Notes: generated from the letters alone by a model not told the origin. A stretch of 64,000 bases of DNA from Yersinia massiliensis CCUG 53443 (GCF_000312485.1 NZ_HE997643.1:1106806-1170805), one strand, 5' to 3'. Shown: positions 1 through 10,883, counted from the first letter of the stretch. A program made the numbers and translations.

Positions 1-1490
1 TGAATAGCGTCACTACATTGATTATCAACGCAGCCGAATGTGAACCTTATATCACGGCTGATGACAAATTAATGCAAGACCATGCCGATGAAGTGATTGC
101 GGGAACCAAAATTCTCATGCACTTACTGCAACCACAGCAAGTGCTGATTGGCATTGAAGATAATAAGCCAGAAGCCATCAAAGCATTACAACAAGCGCTA
201 CTCGATCACGATGATATTCAGTTGCGGGTCGTACCGACTAAATACCCCTCTGGCGGCGCGAAACAGCTCACCAAGATTTTGACCGGCAAAGAAGTCCCCT
301 TTGGTCAACACTCTTCGTCCATCGGCGTGTTAATGCAAAACGTGGGGACAGTCGTCGCCATCAAACGAGCTATTATCGACGATGAGCCCTTAATTGAACG
401 GGTGGTGACACTAACCGGTGATGCCTTATCGAAACCCGGTAATTTCTGGGCCAGAATCGGTACACCAGTGCTGCATTTGCTGAAACTAGCCGGATTCCAA
501 CCACAGAGTCAGCCAATGGTGGTTATGGGTGGCCCGCTCATGGGCTTTACCCTGCCCAGTTTAGATGTGCCAATCGTTAAAATCAGTAACTGCATTTTAG
601 CGCCAGCAGAAGCCGAAATGGGGTTATCAGAACCAGAGCAATCCTGTATTCGCTGTGGTTTGTGCGTGGATGCCTGCCCAGCGGGTTTGCTGCCACAACA
701 ACTCTATTGGTTCAGTCGCGGCGAAGAGCATGAAAAAGCCCGCAACCATAATTTATTCGATTGTATTGAATGTGGTGCCTGCGCCTATGTTTGCCCAAGC
801 AATATTCCGCTGGTGCAGTACTACCGTCAGGAAAAAGCTGAGATACGCGCGCTAGACCAAGAGAGTGCTCGCGCGGCTGAAGCTAAAGCACGTTTTGAGG
901 CTAAACAAGCACGGCTGGCACGAGAGAAACTCGCCAGAGAGTTGCGCCACAAGCAAGCCGCTGTGAAATTAACGGATGCGGATCAGCAAACAGTAGAGGC
1001 TGCTGTTAGCCGATTAGCACGGCAAACCAACGACACAGATGCTGCCATCACAGTGACGGCTGGGCAGACACCGGATAATAGCGCGGTGATTGCAGCCCGT
1101 GAGGCCCGTAAAGCACAAGCGAGAGCGCGTCAGGCTGAAAAGCAAAACGCTATCGCAGTTGAAACGCCCACCGAGGCAGTTGATCCACGCCAAGCCGCGG
1201 TTGCTGCGGCCATTGCCAGAGTGAAAGCCAAAAAAGCCGTGCAAACTGGAGCCGCGCCAGTGGTCGAGCATCAACAAGCTGAAGAGTTACAAGAAGACCC
1301 GCGCAAAGCCGCGGTTGCTGCGGCCATTGCCAGAGTGAAAGCTAAAAAAGCAGCACAAGCTGAAGCCGCGCCAGTGGTTGAGCACCAGCAAGCTGAAGAG
1401 TTACAAGAAGACCCGCGCAAAGCCGCGGTTGCTGCGGCCATTGCTAGAGTGAAAGCTAAAAAAGCGGCACAAGCTGTTAATCCAGACTAA
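1..1490 (+). CDS. rsxC: RsxC/RnfC, ion-translocating oxidoreductase subunit C (5' end missing)
   Basis: Membrane-associated Fe-S/flavin subunit of the Rsx (Rnf) complex, which moves electrons to keep SoxR reduced. The reading frame is already open at base 3, so the gene begins before the window. Two ferredoxin-type [4Fe-4S] motifs are visible: [12 protein letters not shown] (about nt 646-681) and [12 protein letters not shown] (about nt 763-798). They are followed by a long Ala/Lys/Arg/Gln-rich tail, likely coiled coil, ending in repeated [14 protein letters not shown] units. RsxC tails are known to vary in length. It is followed by a hairpin and an opposing regulator gene instead of rsxD, which is unusual. 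Confidence 0.96.
   Translation, partial: NSVTTLIINAAECEPYITADDKLMQDHADEVIAGTKILMHLLQPQQVLIGIEDNKPEAIKALQQALLDHDDIQLRVVPTKYPSGGAKQLTKILTGKEVPFGQHSSSIGVLMQNVGTVVAIKRAIIDDEPLIERVVTLTGDALSKPGNFWARIGTPVLHLLKLAGFQPQSQPMVVMGGPLMGFTLPSLDVPIVKISNCILAPAEAEMGLSEPEQSCIRCGLCVDACPAGLLPQQLYWFSRGEEHEKARNHNLFDCIECGACAYVCPSNIPLVQYYRQEKAEIRALDQESARAAEAKARFEAKQARLAREKLARELRHKQAAVKLTDADQQTVEAAVSRLARQTNDTDAAITVTAGQTPDNSAVIAAREARKAQARARQAEKQNAIAVETPTEAVDPRQAAVAAAIARVKAKKAVQTGAAPVVEHQQAEELQEDPRKAAVAAAIARVKAKKAAQAEAAPVVEHQQAEELQEDPRKAAVAAAIARVKAKKAAQAVNPD
1182..1490 (+). repeat. Tandem 114-bp coding repeats in the rsxC tail
   Basis: Three in-frame units of 38 codons begin at 1182, 1296 and 1410; the third is cut by the stop codon. 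Each starts with DPR(Q/K)[15 protein letters not shown]. The near-identity of units two and three at DNA level suggests recent duplication or slippage, so copy number may differ between strains. Confidence 0.85.
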
Positions 1491-1506
1491 TACAGGCTAA
1501 ATGGCG

Positions 1507-1530
1507 CGCTGCCGTACACCAACGGCAGCG
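1507..1530. terminator. Hairpin between convergent rsxC and AraC-type gene
   Basis: Perfect 9-bp stem CGCTGCCGT / ACGGCAGCG with a 6-nt loop, 17 nt after the rsxC stop. The T-tract is weak (TATT), so terminator strength is uncertain. Confidence 0.6.
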
Positions 1531-1532
1531 TA

Positions 1533-2420
1533 TTAACGCACTGACATGAGATAGCGATAACTACACGCGATATCCCGCATTTTCGATTCGGCATGGCAAC
1601 TGTCTATCTCAATCACTTCCATTTCAACTCCACCGCCAAACTCTTCACGCAATTTGGGCAAAACAGCGTTAAAAAGATACGTCGAAAACTTCACGCATTC
1701 CTTGGCACTGCCTTGATGAGATATCGACAAAAACTCACCCGCAGGGATAGCGATATTATCGATTTCACGGTGCCCTTGAATTTCATGACGCTTGTCTTTA
1801 TCAATTGCCGTCGAATACTCCAAGCTGTTCTGCTCTTGCTGACACGACTGAGCATTAAACAAGGAATACACTCGCTGGCATGAGAAGTTAATTTCCTTGA
1901 AGAAATCGAGCAGAATCTCATCTTTCATCGCCATAAAAGAAGAGTGCTGACCACTACAATGATTGTGCTCATCAAAATCCAACCGGCGTGTAAAACCCAC
2001 TAATTCTTTCTCAGGCAGAGTTACCCTATTGATTTTCGGCGTGTAATGCTCATAGAAACCAAAACGAGGGATCATCCCCTGCACATCCCAATGCTCCATC
2101 TGACGAAAGTTATTGGGTGTCGTGCCGAAACGCTTTTTAAACGTGCGGGTAAAGGTTTGTTGCGAGTCAAAACCCAGCTCATCAGAGATCTCAATGATGG
2201 GTCGGCGTGAAATTCGCAAGGCAACGGCGGCCCGAGTTAAAACCCGCCCACGTATATAGGAGGCTAATTGTAACCCCACAATACTTTTAAATTTGCGTTG
2301 CAGATGCCATTTTGAATATCCAGAAATCTTAGCTACATCGTCCAATGTCGGACGTTTCTCTAAATTGATTTCGATCCATTCAATTAACTCTTCAATAAAT
2401 AATATGTCTTCGTTCATCAT
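1533..2420 (-). CDS. AraC-family regulator with GyrI-like C-terminal domain
   Basis: A 295-residue transcription factor. Residues about 8-108 form an AraC/XylS double helix-turn-helix (WIEINLEKRPTLDDVAKISG followed by GFDSQQTFTRTFKKRFGTTP), placed N-terminally as in Rob, MarA and SoxS. The remaining part, about residues 120-292, looks like a GyrI/effector-binding domain, the architecture of Rob-type proteins. It lies antisense between rsxC and rsxD and is convergent with rsxC. SoxR and Rob family biology makes a link with redox or drug stress tempting, but that is inference. Effector and targets are unknown. Confidence 0.85.
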   Translation of the reverse strand: MMNEDILFIEELIEWIEINLEKRPTLDDVAKISGYSKWHLQRKFKSIVGLQLASYIRGRVLTRAAVALRISRRPIIEISDELGFDSQQTFTRTFKKRFGTTPNNFRQMEHWDVQGMIPRFGFYEHYTPKINRVTLPEKELVGFTRRLDFDEHNHCSGQHSSFMAMKDEILLDFFKEINFSCQRVYSLFNAQSCQQEQNSLEYSTAIDKDKRHEIQGHREIDNIAIPAGEFLSISHQGSAKECVKFSTYLFNAVLPKLREEFGGGVEMEVIEIDSCHAESKMRDIACSYRYLMSVR

Positions 2421-2910
2421 TTCATTATTCTTTAAATATATAATCTAATGCATACTACATTAATCTATCATTATGCCAATGCTTTTCTTTTGACGAAATC
2501 AATGCGTTAATAAATCGTTAATTTACAGTTGATTGCCCTGTGTAATCACAGTAGTTATCCTCAATAAAACAAAGAGATAAAGTTAATCCAAACACCTTCC
2601 ACCTAATTATAAATGCGACTTTTATCAATTAACCTTAACTATTCTCTTGTTACTATCATGATATAAATTGCAAGTTAATTTTTATAAATTTAACTATTAA
2701 TCACAAGCTATTCGTAACCTTATATTTCAGCTTAGAATCGATAATAACCCTATGATTAAGGCGTATTACACGCTGCTCGAATAGGGTAGAATGCGCAGCA
2801 ATATTATTCCCCATAACGGCTAAGTGTATCGACGCCAGCAAGATGAGCTTGCTCGCACGGTGTTTGCGTTTGATAGCCCAGTTAAGCATTCGACATATGG
2901 TTGTAATTTC
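2421..2910. other. Intergenic region between the AraC-type gene and rsxD
   Basis: About 490 bp, AT-rich, containing the divergent promoters expected for the regulator and for rsxDGE-nth. A GTG-initiated frame at 2824 extends rsxD upstream by 29 codons, but it does not resemble RsxD N-termini. No RNA gene or clear operator was recognised. Confidence 0.6.
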
Positions 2911-4041
2911 ATGAAATTTAGGCCAGTAACACCCACTCAGCACCCTAGGTTGCAGATAGCCAGCTCCCCTTTTACACATAATCAACGGAGCACCAGTAAC
3001 ATCATGCTACTGGTGATCTTAGCCTGTATTCCGGGCATCATTGCCCAGACCTATTTCTTTGGTTATGGCAGCCTGATTCAAGTGGCTTTGGCGATGGTGA
3101 CTGCCCTGCTGGCCGAAGGAGCAGTTTTACAGCTACGCAAACAGCCCGTGTTGACTCGTCTGCGAGATAACTCTGCCCTGCTGACCGGCTTGTTATTGGG
3201 GATAAGTCTGCCGCCTTTAGCGCCTTGGTGGATGATTGTATTAGGTACGATGTTCGCTATTGTTATCGCTAAACAGCTCTATGGCGGCTTGGGGCAAAAC
3301 CCGTTTAACCCTGCCATGGTGGGCTATGTCGTCCTGCTGATTTCGTTCCCGGTGCAAATGACCAGTTGGTTGCCCCCGTTACCATTACAGGGCACACCAG
3401 TGGGCCTTTATGACAGTTTATTAACCATATTTACTGGCTACACCCACAGCGGTGCAAGTATGCATCAACTACAGATTGGCTTTGATGGTATCAGCCAAGC
3501 TACCCCACTTGATGGCTTCAAAACCGCATTGCGTTCGCAACCAGCCGAACAAATACTGCAACAACCTATCTTTGGTGGAACCTTGGCTGGCGTCGGTTGG
3601 CAATGGATTAACATCGGCTTCCTTGCCGGTGGTCTGTTGCTGTTATGGCGTAAAGCGATCCATTGGCACATTCCCGTGAGCTTCTTACTGGCATTAGCGG
3701 GTTGTGCTGCTATCAGTTGGTTCATTGCGCCACAGAGCTTTGCTTCGCCGATGTTCCATCTGTTTTCCGGTGCGACCATGTTAGGCGCTTTCTTCATTGC
3801 CACCGACCCTGTCAGCGCATCGACCACGCCCCGCGGTCGTCTGATTTTCGGGGCATTAATTGGTGTTTTGGTGTGGTTAATTCGCGTCTACGGCGGTTAC
3901 CCCGATGGCGTCGCCTTTGCCGTATTACTCGCCAATATTACCGTTCCGTTGATCGACCACTATACCCAGCCAAGGGTTTATGGCCATGATCAATCCAGTC
4001 AGCGCAAGCCTTCGGATAAGAACAGCCGTGCAAATAAGTAA
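2911..4041 (+). CDS. rsxD: RsxD/RnfD, membrane subunit D
   Basis: Polytopic inner-membrane subunit of the Rsx/Rnf complex that carries flavin and takes part in electron-driven ion transport. The ATG at 2911 gives [14 protein letters not shown] followed by the family signature [13 protein letters not shown], then about nine to ten hydrophobic segments. The flavin-site type motif [20 protein letters not shown] is near residue 285. The protein is 376 residues, slightly longer than E. coli RsxD because of the N-terminal insert. The Shine-Dalgarno sequence is weak. It begins the rsxDGE-nth group, with 9 bp to rsxG. Confidence 0.93.
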   Translation: MKFRPVTPTQHPRLQIASSPFTHNQRSTSNIMLLVILACIPGIIAQTYFFGYGSLIQVALAMVTALLAEGAVLQLRKQPVLTRLRDNSALLTGLLLGISLPPLAPWWMIVLGTMFAIVIAKQLYGGLGQNPFNPAMVGYVVLLISFPVQMTSWLPPLPLQGTPVGLYDSLLTIFTGYTHSGASMHQLQIGFDGISQATPLDGFKTALRSQPAEQILQQPIFGGTLAGVGWQWINIGFLAGGLLLLWRKAIHWHIPVSFLLALAGCAAISWFIAPQSFASPMFHLFSGATMLGAFFIATDPVSASTTPRGRLIFGALIGVLVWLIRVYGGYPDGVAFAVLLANITVPLIDHYTQPRVYGHDQSSQRKPSDKNSRANK

Positions 4042-4050
4042 GGTGCCATT

Positions 4051-4680
4051 ATGCTCAACACAATGAAACGTCACGGCATTACTCTGGCATTGTTTGCTGC
4101 AGGTGCCACGGGTTTGACCGCGGTAGTGAATGCCTTAACCGAAACGACTATCGCGCATCAAGCCGCTTTGCAACAAAAAGCGTTGCTCGATCAGGTGGTT
4201 CCGGCTGAGTATTACGATAATGACATGCAAGCAGAGTGTTACGTTGTCACTGATTCTGCGTTAGGTAATCTGGCCCCCCATCGTCTTTACTTAGCCCGTA
4301 AGGATAATAAACCGGTTGCCGTGGCCATTGAGACAACCGCGCCAGATGGTTATTCTGGTGCAATCCAATTATTAGTGGGCGCAGATTTTAAGGGCAATGT
4401 GCTCGGCAGCCGTGTGGTGGAACATCATGAAACACCGGGGCTGGGTGACAAAATCGAAGTACGCCTTTCTGATTGGATAACCCACTTCAGCGGTAAGCAT
4501 GTTGATGGCGAGCAAGATAAGCGCTGGGCGGTCAAAAAGGACGGCGGCGACTTTGATCAATTCACCGGTGCCACCATTACACCAAGGGCAGTTGTTCGGG
4601 CGGTGAAAAATACAGCGCTGTATCTGGAAACCCTGCCAGCCAAGCTCGATAGCTTGCCGGTTTGTGGAGAGAATCAATGA
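4051..4680 (+). CDS. rsxG: RsxG/RnfG, periplasmic flavoprotein subunit G
   Basis: A 209-residue single-span inner-membrane subunit with a periplasmic FMN-binding domain. The N-terminal hydrophobic anchor ([20 protein letters not shown]) is followed by an FMN-binding domain. The motif [15 protein letters not shown] near residues 174-188 contains the Thr that is covalently flavinylated in this family. TPGLGDKI is also typical. The stop overlaps the rsxE start in an ATGA arrangement, so the two are translationally coupled. Confidence 0.95.
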   Translation: MLNTMKRHGITLALFAAGATGLTAVVNALTETTIAHQAALQQKALLDQVVPAEYYDNDMQAECYVVTDSALGNLAPHRLYLARKDNKPVAVAIETTAPDGYSGAIQLLVGADFKGNVLGSRVVEHHETPGLGDKIEVRLSDWITHFSGKHVDGEQDKRWAVKKDGGDFDQFTGATITPRAVVRAVKNTALYLETLPAKLDSLPVCGENQ

Positions 4681-5378
4681 GTGAAGCAAAAAATTTGCTA
4701 GCCCAAGGGCTATGGAAAAATAACTCCGCGTTGGTGCAATTGTTGGGGCTTTGCCCCCTGCTGGCCGTTTCATCGACGGCGACCAATGCGCTCGGTTTGG
4801 GGCTTGCTACCACCTTGGTACTGGTTTGCACCAATACAGCGGTATCGGCGCTGAGACGCTGGGTACCCAATGAAATCCGCATCCCGATTTACGTGATGAT
4901 CATCGCATCAGTGGTCAGTACCGTCCAAATGCTGATTAACGCCTATGCCTTTGGTTTATATGAGTCACTAGGGATATTTATCCCATTGATTGTCACCAAC
5001 TGCATTGTGATTGGTCGTGCGGAAGCCTACGCAGCTAAGAACCCTGTTGGCTTATCAGCGCTGGATGGTTTAGCGATGGGGCTGGGAGCAACCTGCGCGC
5101 TATTTGTTCTCGGTTCGCTGCGTGAAATTTTGGGTAACGGCACCTTGTTCGATGGCGCTGACATGTTATTAGGTAACTGGGCAAAAGTTTTACGCATTGA
5201 AGTGATGCATCTGGATAGCCCATTCCTGTTGGCGATGCTACCACCGGGTGCTTTCATCGGTTTGGGACTGTTGCTCGCCGGTAAATACGTTATTGATGAA
5301 AAAATGAAAGCGCGCAAAGCCCATGTGCAGGTCACGGCACCACAATCTCAAGATATTGCGGCAGGGAAAGCCTTATGA
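4677..5378 (+). CDS. rsxE: RsxE/RnfE, membrane subunit E
   Basis: A 233-residue polytopic membrane subunit of the Rsx complex with about six hydrophobic segments and the conserved [19 protein letters not shown] near the N-terminus. The start is ATG 4677, preceded by GGAGAG, and overlaps the rsxG stop; the longer TTG frame at 4662 is not needed. The stop overlaps the nth start (ATGA), which keeps the conserved rsx-nth coupling. Confidence 0.95.
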   Translation: MSEAKNLLAQGLWKNNSALVQLLGLCPLLAVSSTATNALGLGLATTLVLVCTNTAVSALRRWVPNEIRIPIYVMIIASVVSTVQMLINAYAFGLYESLGIFIPLIVTNCIVIGRAEAYAAKNPVGLSALDGLAMGLGATCALFVLGSLREILGNGTLFDGADMLLGNWAKVLRIEVMHLDSPFLLAMLPPGAFIGLGLLLAGKYVIDEKMKARKAHVQVTAPQSQDIAAGKAL

Positions 5379-6016
5379 ACAAAGAAAAACGCGTCGCCAT
5401 TTTGACCCGTCTGCGGGATAACGACCCGCATCCAACCACTGAGTTGGTGTATACCTCTCCCTTTGAGTTACTGATTTCTGTGCTGCTTTCAGCACAAGCC
5501 ACGGACGTCAGCGTGAATAAAGCCACGGCTAAGCTTTATCCGGTGGCGAACACCCCACAAGCTATACTGGATCTTGGGGTAGATGGCCTGAAGTCATACA
5601 TTAAAACGATAGGCCTGTTTAATACCAAGGCCGAGAACGTGATTAAAACTTGCCGTATTTTGCTGGATAAACACAACGGCGAAGTACCAGAAGATCGCGC
5701 GGCGCTGGAAGCCTTGCCAGGTGTCGGTCGTAAAACCGCCAATGTGGTACTAAACACGGCATTTGGTTGGCCGACTATCGCGGTAGATACCCATATCTTT
5801 CGTGTCTGTAATCGCACCGGTTTTGCCCCCGGCAGTAATGTTGACCAAGTTGAAGCTAAGTTACTCAAGGTGGTTCCCGCTGAATTTAAGCTCGATTGCC
5901 ACCACTGGTTAATACTTCATGGTCGCTACACCTGCATCGCTCGCAAACCGCGCTGCGGCTCGTGCATCATTGAGGATTTGTGTGAATTCAAAGATAAAGT
6001 TTATCCGACACATTAA
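5375..6016 (+). CDS. nth: Endonuclease III (DNA glycosylase/AP lyase)
   Basis: Removes oxidised pyrimidines and nicks the abasic site in base-excision repair. The 213-residue protein has the helix-hairpin-helix [13 protein letters not shown] with the catalytic Lys, the catalytic Asp in AVDTHIFRV, and a C-terminal [4Fe-4S] cluster with Cys at C-X6-C-X2-C-X5-C ([17 protein letters not shown]). It overlaps rsxE by 4 bp and is probably the last gene of the operon. Confidence 0.97.
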   Translation: MNKEKRVAILTRLRDNDPHPTTELVYTSPFELLISVLLSAQATDVSVNKATAKLYPVANTPQAILDLGVDGLKSYIKTIGLFNTKAENVIKTCRILLDKHNGEVPEDRAALEALPGVGRKTANVVLNTAFGWPTIAVDTHIFRVCNRTGFAPGSNVDQVEAKLLKVVPAEFKLDCHHWLILHGRYTCIARKPRCGSCIIEDLCEFKDKVYPTH

Positions 6017-6066
6017 ATGCTAACAGTGGGATTCGATTGGATGCGTTAATACTCCCCTCCAGAAGA

Positions 6067-6104
6067 GTGACAAAACGGGTTTACGCCATGTGTTGTTTTG
6101 TCAC
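6067..6104. repeat. 10-bp perfect inverted repeat between nth and ydeP-type gene
   Basis: GTGACAAAAC at 6067-6076 and GTTTTGTCAC at 6095-6104 enclose an 18-nt spacer. It lies 50 bp after nth and 46 bp before the next start. It could be an operator for the oxidoreductase gene or a weak hairpin; there is no T-tract. Confidence 0.6.
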
Positions 6105-6150
6105 TGCCTTAACACCGACTTAATACAGAGCATATCTGTGGCACATCATC

Positions 6151-8475
6151 ATGAAATTTAAACCAGCCATAAAACCTTATACCGGCGCAGCGGGCGGTTG
6201 GGGTTCGCTTGAAGCAACGACCCGTTTTGTCTTGGATAGTCAGCAAGCGCTGAAAAACATTCGCAATTTGTTGCGTGTTAATCAGGTTAAGGGGTTTGAC
6301 TGCCCTGGTTGTGCTTGGGGTGATGATAACCACAGCACCTTCAGCTTTTGTGAAAATGGTGCCAAGGCCGTAAGTTGGGAAGCGACTCGCAAGGCGGTAG
6401 AACCTGAGTTTTTTGCTGAGCATAGCCTGACGACGCTACGCCAACAGAGTGACTACTTTCTGGAATATCAAGGCCGCATTACTCATCCAATGCGCTATAA
6501 CCCGCAAACTGACCGCTATCAGCCGATCAGTTGGGAAAGTGCGCTGGAGTTAATTGCCAAGCACATTAATGGGTTAGATAACCCAAATCAAATAGAGCTA
6601 TACACCTCCGGTCGTGCCAGTAACGAAGCCTCTTACCTTTATCAGTTGTTTGGTCGCATGCTCGGGACCAATAACTTCCCTGACTGCTCAAATATGTGCC
6701 ATGAAGCCAGCGGAACCGGGTTGAAACAAAGTATTGGTGTCGGTAAAGGCACCATCCGGATGCAAGATTTTGAGCAGGCAGATGCCATTTTTGTCTTCGG
6801 GCAGAATCCGGGAACCAACCATCCACGGATGTTACACAGCTTACGCCACGCTAAAGATCACGGCGCACGGATTGTCAGCTTCAATACCTTACATGAACGT
6901 GGTTTAGAGCGGTTTGCCGATCCGCAAAACCCCATTGAGATGTTGACACCAAAATCTTCACCGATCAGTTCAGCCTATTTTCAACCTAACCTTGGCGGGG
7001 ATATGGCCGCAGTGCGAGGTATGGTCAAAGCGTTGCTGGAAACTCATCGTCAGCAGTTGCTGCAGGGCGATTCTGGCTTATTCGATCAGGCGTTTATTGC
7101 CGCGCACACTCAGGGAATTGATGATTATTTGGCTGCTGTTGATAACACGTCATGGGCGCAGATCATCCAGCAATCGGGCCTGAGTGAAGAGCAAATCCGC
7201 CATGCTGCTGGTATTTATCAGCACGCTGAACGCGTTATCCTGACTTGGGCCATGGGAATTACACAGCATAAACATTCAGTGATAACCGTACGGGAGCTCG
7301 CCAACCTGCAATTACTGTTTGGTCAGTTAGGTAAAGCTGGTGCGGGGTTATGCCCTGTTCGTGGGCACAGTAATGTGCAAGGTAACCGCACGATGGGGAT
7401 TGATGAGAAGCCCTCGGCCGCGATGCTAAATCGTTTAGGCCAACACTTTGGTTTCACCCCGCCGCAAGCTGCCGGTCATAATACGGTCGAAGCATTGGAA
7501 GCCATGCTGCGTGGGGAAGTGAGAGTACTGATTGCCCTTGGCGGGAATCTGGCGGCAGCAGCGCCTGATACTGAGCGCACAGCGCAAGCGTTGCGTAATT
7601 GCGATCTGACGGTGCATATCAGCACTAAACTCAATCGTAGCCACCTCATCACGGGTGCCGACGCTTTAATTCTGCCGACATTAGGACGTACTGAGCGTGA
7701 TATGCAAGCCACTGGCTCGCAGTTTATCACTGTCGAAGATTCGTTCAGTATGGTGCACGCTTCTGAAGGTGTGGGTAAACCGCTGGCAGAAACACAGCAT
7801 TCAGAAACAGCCATTGTTTGTGGCATCGCGAATGCCGTTTTTGCCCATCAACCCATAGAAAACCAACGTCTTGACTGGCTGGCACTGGCGGATGATTACA
7901 ATTTGATCCGTGACCATATTGCCGCCACATTGCCTGGTTTCGATGACTTCAACGCCCGTTGTGAACAACCGGGGGGCTTTTATTTGGGCAGTGCCGCCGC
8001 TGAAATGCGTTTTGCAACCCCCAGTGGTAAAGCGGAATTTTGCGCCGCCGCCCTACCCGATAGTTTGTTCCCACAAACGAATGGCCCAATAGCAGCCCCC
8101 TTTGTACTGCAAACATTACGCTCACACGACCAATACAATACGACGATTTATGGCCTCGACGATCGCTATCGTGGGGTCTACGGGCAACGGGAAGTTTTGT
8201 TTATCAACCCTGAGGATTTGGCCGAATTGGCATTAGAAGATGGTAGTTTGGTTGAAATTGAAACCCTGTGGAATGATGGCATCACCCGCAAAGTCAGTGG
8301 GTTCAAGCTGGTTAGCTATGATATTCCCCGTGGCAATCTGGCCGCCTATTACCCTGAAACCAACCCGCTGGTACCCTTATCCAGTTTTGGCGATGGCACC
8401 CATACTCCGACCTCTAAATCCGTACCGGTTACCGTCCGGCGCTGGCAACCACCACAATCACCCCGTATTGCCTGA
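6151..8475 (+). CDS. ydeP: YdeP/FdhF-like molybdopterin oxidoreductase
   Basis: A 774-residue protein of the formate-dehydrogenase-H-like family (FdhF/YdeP). It has an N-terminal Cys motif FDCPGCAWGD with a further Cys in FCENG, a molybdopterin-binding core (FGQNPGTNHPRM, GHSNVQGNRTMG) and a C-terminal MopB-type domain (LRSHDQYNTTIYG, RGNLAAYYPETNPLVP). The family name comes from E. coli YdeP, linked to acid resistance; the substrate is not established. No Tat signal is seen, so it is likely cytoplasmic. It stands alone, flanked by an inverted repeat upstream and a hairpin downstream. Confidence 0.9.
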   Translation: MKFKPAIKPYTGAAGGWGSLEATTRFVLDSQQALKNIRNLLRVNQVKGFDCPGCAWGDDNHSTFSFCENGAKAVSWEATRKAVEPEFFAEHSLTTLRQQSDYFLEYQGRITHPMRYNPQTDRYQPISWESALELIAKHINGLDNPNQIELYTSGRASNEASYLYQLFGRMLGTNNFPDCSNMCHEASGTGLKQSIGVGKGTIRMQDFEQADAIFVFGQNPGTNHPRMLHSLRHAKDHGARIVSFNTLHERGLERFADPQNPIEMLTPKSSPISSAYFQPNLGGDMAAVRGMVKALLETHRQQLLQGDSGLFDQAFIAAHTQGIDDYLAAVDNTSWAQIIQQSGLSEEQIRHAAGIYQHAERVILTWAMGITQHKHSVITVRELANLQLLFGQLGKAGAGLCPVRGHSNVQGNRTMGIDEKPSAAMLNRLGQHFGFTPPQAAGHNTVEALEAMLRGEVRVLIALGGNLAAAAPDTERTAQALRNCDLTVHISTKLNRSHLITGADALILPTLGRTERDMQATGSQFITVEDSFSMVHASEGVGKPLAETQHSETAIVCGIANAVFAHQPIENQRLDWLALADDYNLIRDHIAATLPGFDDFNARCEQPGGFYLGSAAAEMRFATPSGKAEFCAAALPDSLFPQTNGPIAAPFVLQTLRSHDQYNTTIYGLDDRYRGVYGQREVLFINPEDLAELALEDGSLVEIETLWNDGITRKVSGFKLVSYDIPRGNLAAYYPETNPLVPLSSFGDGTHTPTSKSVPVTVRRWQPPQSPRIA

Positions 8476-8487
8476 ATTTATTACCCT

Positions 8488-8513
8488 CTTCTGGCCCCAA
8501 ATGGGGTCAGAAG
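8488..8513 (+). terminator. Hairpin after ydeP-type gene
   Basis: An 11-bp stem CTTCTGGCCCC / GGGGTCAGAAG with one G-U pair and a 4-nt loop, 12 nt after the stop. No T-run follows, so it may be an mRNA-stabilising or processing hairpin. Confidence 0.5.
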
Positions 8514-8647
8514 GAAGGCCGCAGTTAGGCTGATAAATTCAGATGGGAATTTTCTCTCAGCATGATATGCCGCTTGCCCGACGGGGCTGATTCGCGTAAA
8601 ACTGTCAGCCGGATTAAACCCACTCACTTGACCATTCACTGGACGCT

Positions 8648-10582
8648 ATGTTTCAAGATAACCCGCTGCTGGCGCAGCTAAAACAGCAACTTCACACTCA
8701 GACCCCACGCGTCGAAGGCGTGGTAAAAGGGACTGAGAAAGGCTTTGGCTTTCTTGAGGTAGACGGGCAGAAAAGTTATTTTATTCCCCCGCCACAAATG
8801 AAGAAAGTGATGCATGGCGATAGGATCATTGCCACACTGCACACGGATAAAGATCGTGAAATTGTTGAGCCAGAAACACTGGTTGAGCCATTTTTAGCCC
8901 GTTTTGTCGGTCGCGTTCAACGTAAAGATGATCGCCTGTCTATTGTCCCTGACCACCCGCTGCTACGTGATGCCATCCAATGCCGTCCAGTGACTGAATT
9001 GCCACATGACTTCCAAAATGGTGACTGGGCAGTGGCCGAAATGCGCCGCCATCCCTTAAAAGGGGATCGGACCTTCCACGCTGACCTCACCGCATTCATC
9101 ACTAATGGCGAAGATCATTTCGTGCCTTGGTGGGTCACCTTAGCGCGCCATAATCTGGAGCGTGAAGCCCCAGCGATGGTTGAATCCCCTCTGCATGATA
9201 CTGACCTGCAGCGTGAAGATCTCACCGCCCTGAATTTTGTGACTATCGATAGCGCCAGCACTGAAGATATGGATGACGCATTGTATGTGGAAGACAACGG
9301 TGATGGTTCCCTGCTATTAACTATCGCTATTGCCGATCCGACTGCCTACGTCGATGAAAACAGTGAGTTGGATTTAATCGCGCGCAAACGTGCATTTACC
9401 AACTACCTACCGGGCTTTAACATCCCGATGTTGCCACGCAATTTATCCGATGACCTCTGTTCATTGCGACCTAATGAACGCCGTCCCGTATTGGTCTGTC
9501 GTGTCACCATCGCTGCTGATGGCGCTTTGGGTCACGACATTCGTTTCTCAGCGGCGTGGGTCGAGTCTAAAGCCAAACTGGTTTATGACGAAGTGTCTGA
9601 CTGGCTGGATGGGCAAGGCGAATGGCAGCCGAAAACCCCTGAGATAGCACAGCAAATCACTTTGCTGAAGCAAGTTTGTGAAGCCCGTAGCCAATGGCGT
9701 CAGGCTAATGCGTTAGTCTTTAAAGACCGTCCAGACTACCGTTTCCTGCTGGGTGAAAAAGGCGAAGTGCTGGATATTATTGTTGAGCATCGTCGCATTG
9801 CGAACCGTATTGTTGAAGAGTGTATGATTGCCGCCAACGTCTGCGCGGCCCTAGCACTGCGAGATAACCTTGGTTTTGGTATTTATAACGTCCATACCGG
9901 ATTCGATCCGGCATTGGTTGACCAAGCCGCGACCGTATTGCAAGCCAATGGGGTTGAAGCTGATCCACAGGCGCTGCTCACCCTGCCAGGTTTCTGCGAA
10001 TTACGTCGCCACTTGGATGCGTTGCCGACTCAGTTCCTTGATAGCCGTATCCGCCGCTTCCAGACTTTTGCTGAAATCAGCACGGTTCCGGGTCCACACT
10101 TTGGATTGGGTCTTGAGGCTTACGCCACTTGGACCTCACCTATCCGTAAGTACGGTGATATGGTCAATCATCGTCTGCTAAAAGCCATTATTACTGGGCA
10201 GCAAGCAGAGAAACCGCAAGATGAAATCACCGTTCAATTGGCTGAGCGCCGTCGCCTGAATCGTATGGCTGAGCGCGATGTCGGTGATTGGCTATATGCC
10301 CGCTATCTGCAACCTCAGGCAGGCACGGATACGCGTTTCCCTGCTGAAATCATTGATGTTACCCGTGGCGGCCTACGAGTGCGATTGCTGGATAACGGCG
10401 CGGTGGCCTTTATTCCTGCACCCTTTATTCACGCCGTGCGTGATGAGATGGTGTGCAGTCAGGAAACTGGGACTGTACAGATTAACGGCGAGACGGTTTA
10501 CAGCCAGAATGACAAGATTGAGGTTCGCATTGCTGAAGTACGCATGGAAACCCGCAATGTGGTTGCCCGCCCTGTTGTCTAG
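8648..10582 (+). CDS. rnb: Exoribonuclease II (RNase II)
   Basis: Processive 3'-5' hydrolytic exoribonuclease of single-stranded RNA. The 644-residue protein has the usual order of N-terminal cold-shock-like RNA-binding domains ([13 protein letters not shown]), the RNB catalytic domain with the acidic cluster [17 protein letters not shown] near residues 198-214, and a C-terminal S1 domain ([24 protein letters not shown]). Length matches E. coli RNase II. It is monocistronic and ends with a strong terminator. Confidence 0.97.
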   Translation: MFQDNPLLAQLKQQLHTQTPRVEGVVKGTEKGFGFLEVDGQKSYFIPPPQMKKVMHGDRIIATLHTDKDREIVEPETLVEPFLARFVGRVQRKDDRLSIVPDHPLLRDAIQCRPVTELPHDFQNGDWAVAEMRRHPLKGDRTFHADLTAFITNGEDHFVPWWVTLARHNLEREAPAMVESPLHDTDLQREDLTALNFVTIDSASTEDMDDALYVEDNGDGSLLLTIAIADPTAYVDENSELDLIARKRAFTNYLPGFNIPMLPRNLSDDLCSLRPNERRPVLVCRVTIAADGALGHDIRFSAAWVESKAKLVYDEVSDWLDGQGEWQPKTPEIAQQITLLKQVCEARSQWRQANALVFKDRPDYRFLLGEKGEVLDIIVEHRRIANRIVEECMIAANVCAALALRDNLGFGIYNVHTGFDPALVDQAATVLQANGVEADPQALLTLPGFCELRRHLDALPTQFLDSRIRRFQTFAEISTVPGPHFGLGLEAYATWTSPIRKYGDMVNHRLLKAIITGQQAEKPQDEITVQLAERRRLNRMAERDVGDWLYARYLQPQAGTDTRFPAEIIDVTRGGLRVRLLDNGAVAFIPAPFIHAVRDEMVCSQETGTVQINGETVYSQNDKIEVRIAEVRMETRNVVARPVV

Positions 10583-10625
10583 CCTTGCCCGCGACAAATA
10601 GTCATGTCGTAAAAGTCAACACAAG

Positions 10626-10658
10626 CCGTGGTGATGCAAAACATGCCACGGTTTTTTT
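10626..10658 (+). terminator. Rho-independent terminator of rnb
   Basis: CCGTGG (10626-10631) pairs with CCACGG (10646-10651), followed by seven T residues. Confidence 0.85.
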
Positions 10659-10883
10659 GATCCCACTCTTTCAGATCACAACTTATTTCGCTCATTTATC
10701 TCTGCCTAACCTACCCATCGTCTTATTCCTACCCGCATAGCAATATGTAAAAAAGTACTACCAATTATTACGTAAAAACATTTACGCATCACATTTTTTA
10801 CTTCCGCTACTTTTCTTTCACATTAAAGCTCCTATGTTAAGTGATCGTGAGATCACCCCCTACAAACGAAGGAGTCGTTACCC
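10659..10883 (+). promoter_or_regulatory. Upstream region of the CstA-family gene
   Basis: AT-rich region with two inverted repeats: CGTAAA-AACA-TTTACG (about 10771-10786), and GTGATC-GTGA-GATCAC (10841-10856) just before the GGAG Shine-Dalgarno site. The second resembles a CRP site but the half-site spacing is 8 rather than 6, so it is not called as one. The relatives cstA and btsT are controlled by CRP or by two-component systems. Confidence 0.45.

Noticed and set aside
2824-2910. 29-codon N-terminal extension of RsxD from GTG 2824
   Set aside because: It does not resemble RsxD N-termini; ATG 2911 leads directly to the conserved start region.
10841-10856. CRP site before the CstA-family gene
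   Set aside because: Half-sites GTGA and TCAC are separated by 8 instead of 6 bases.
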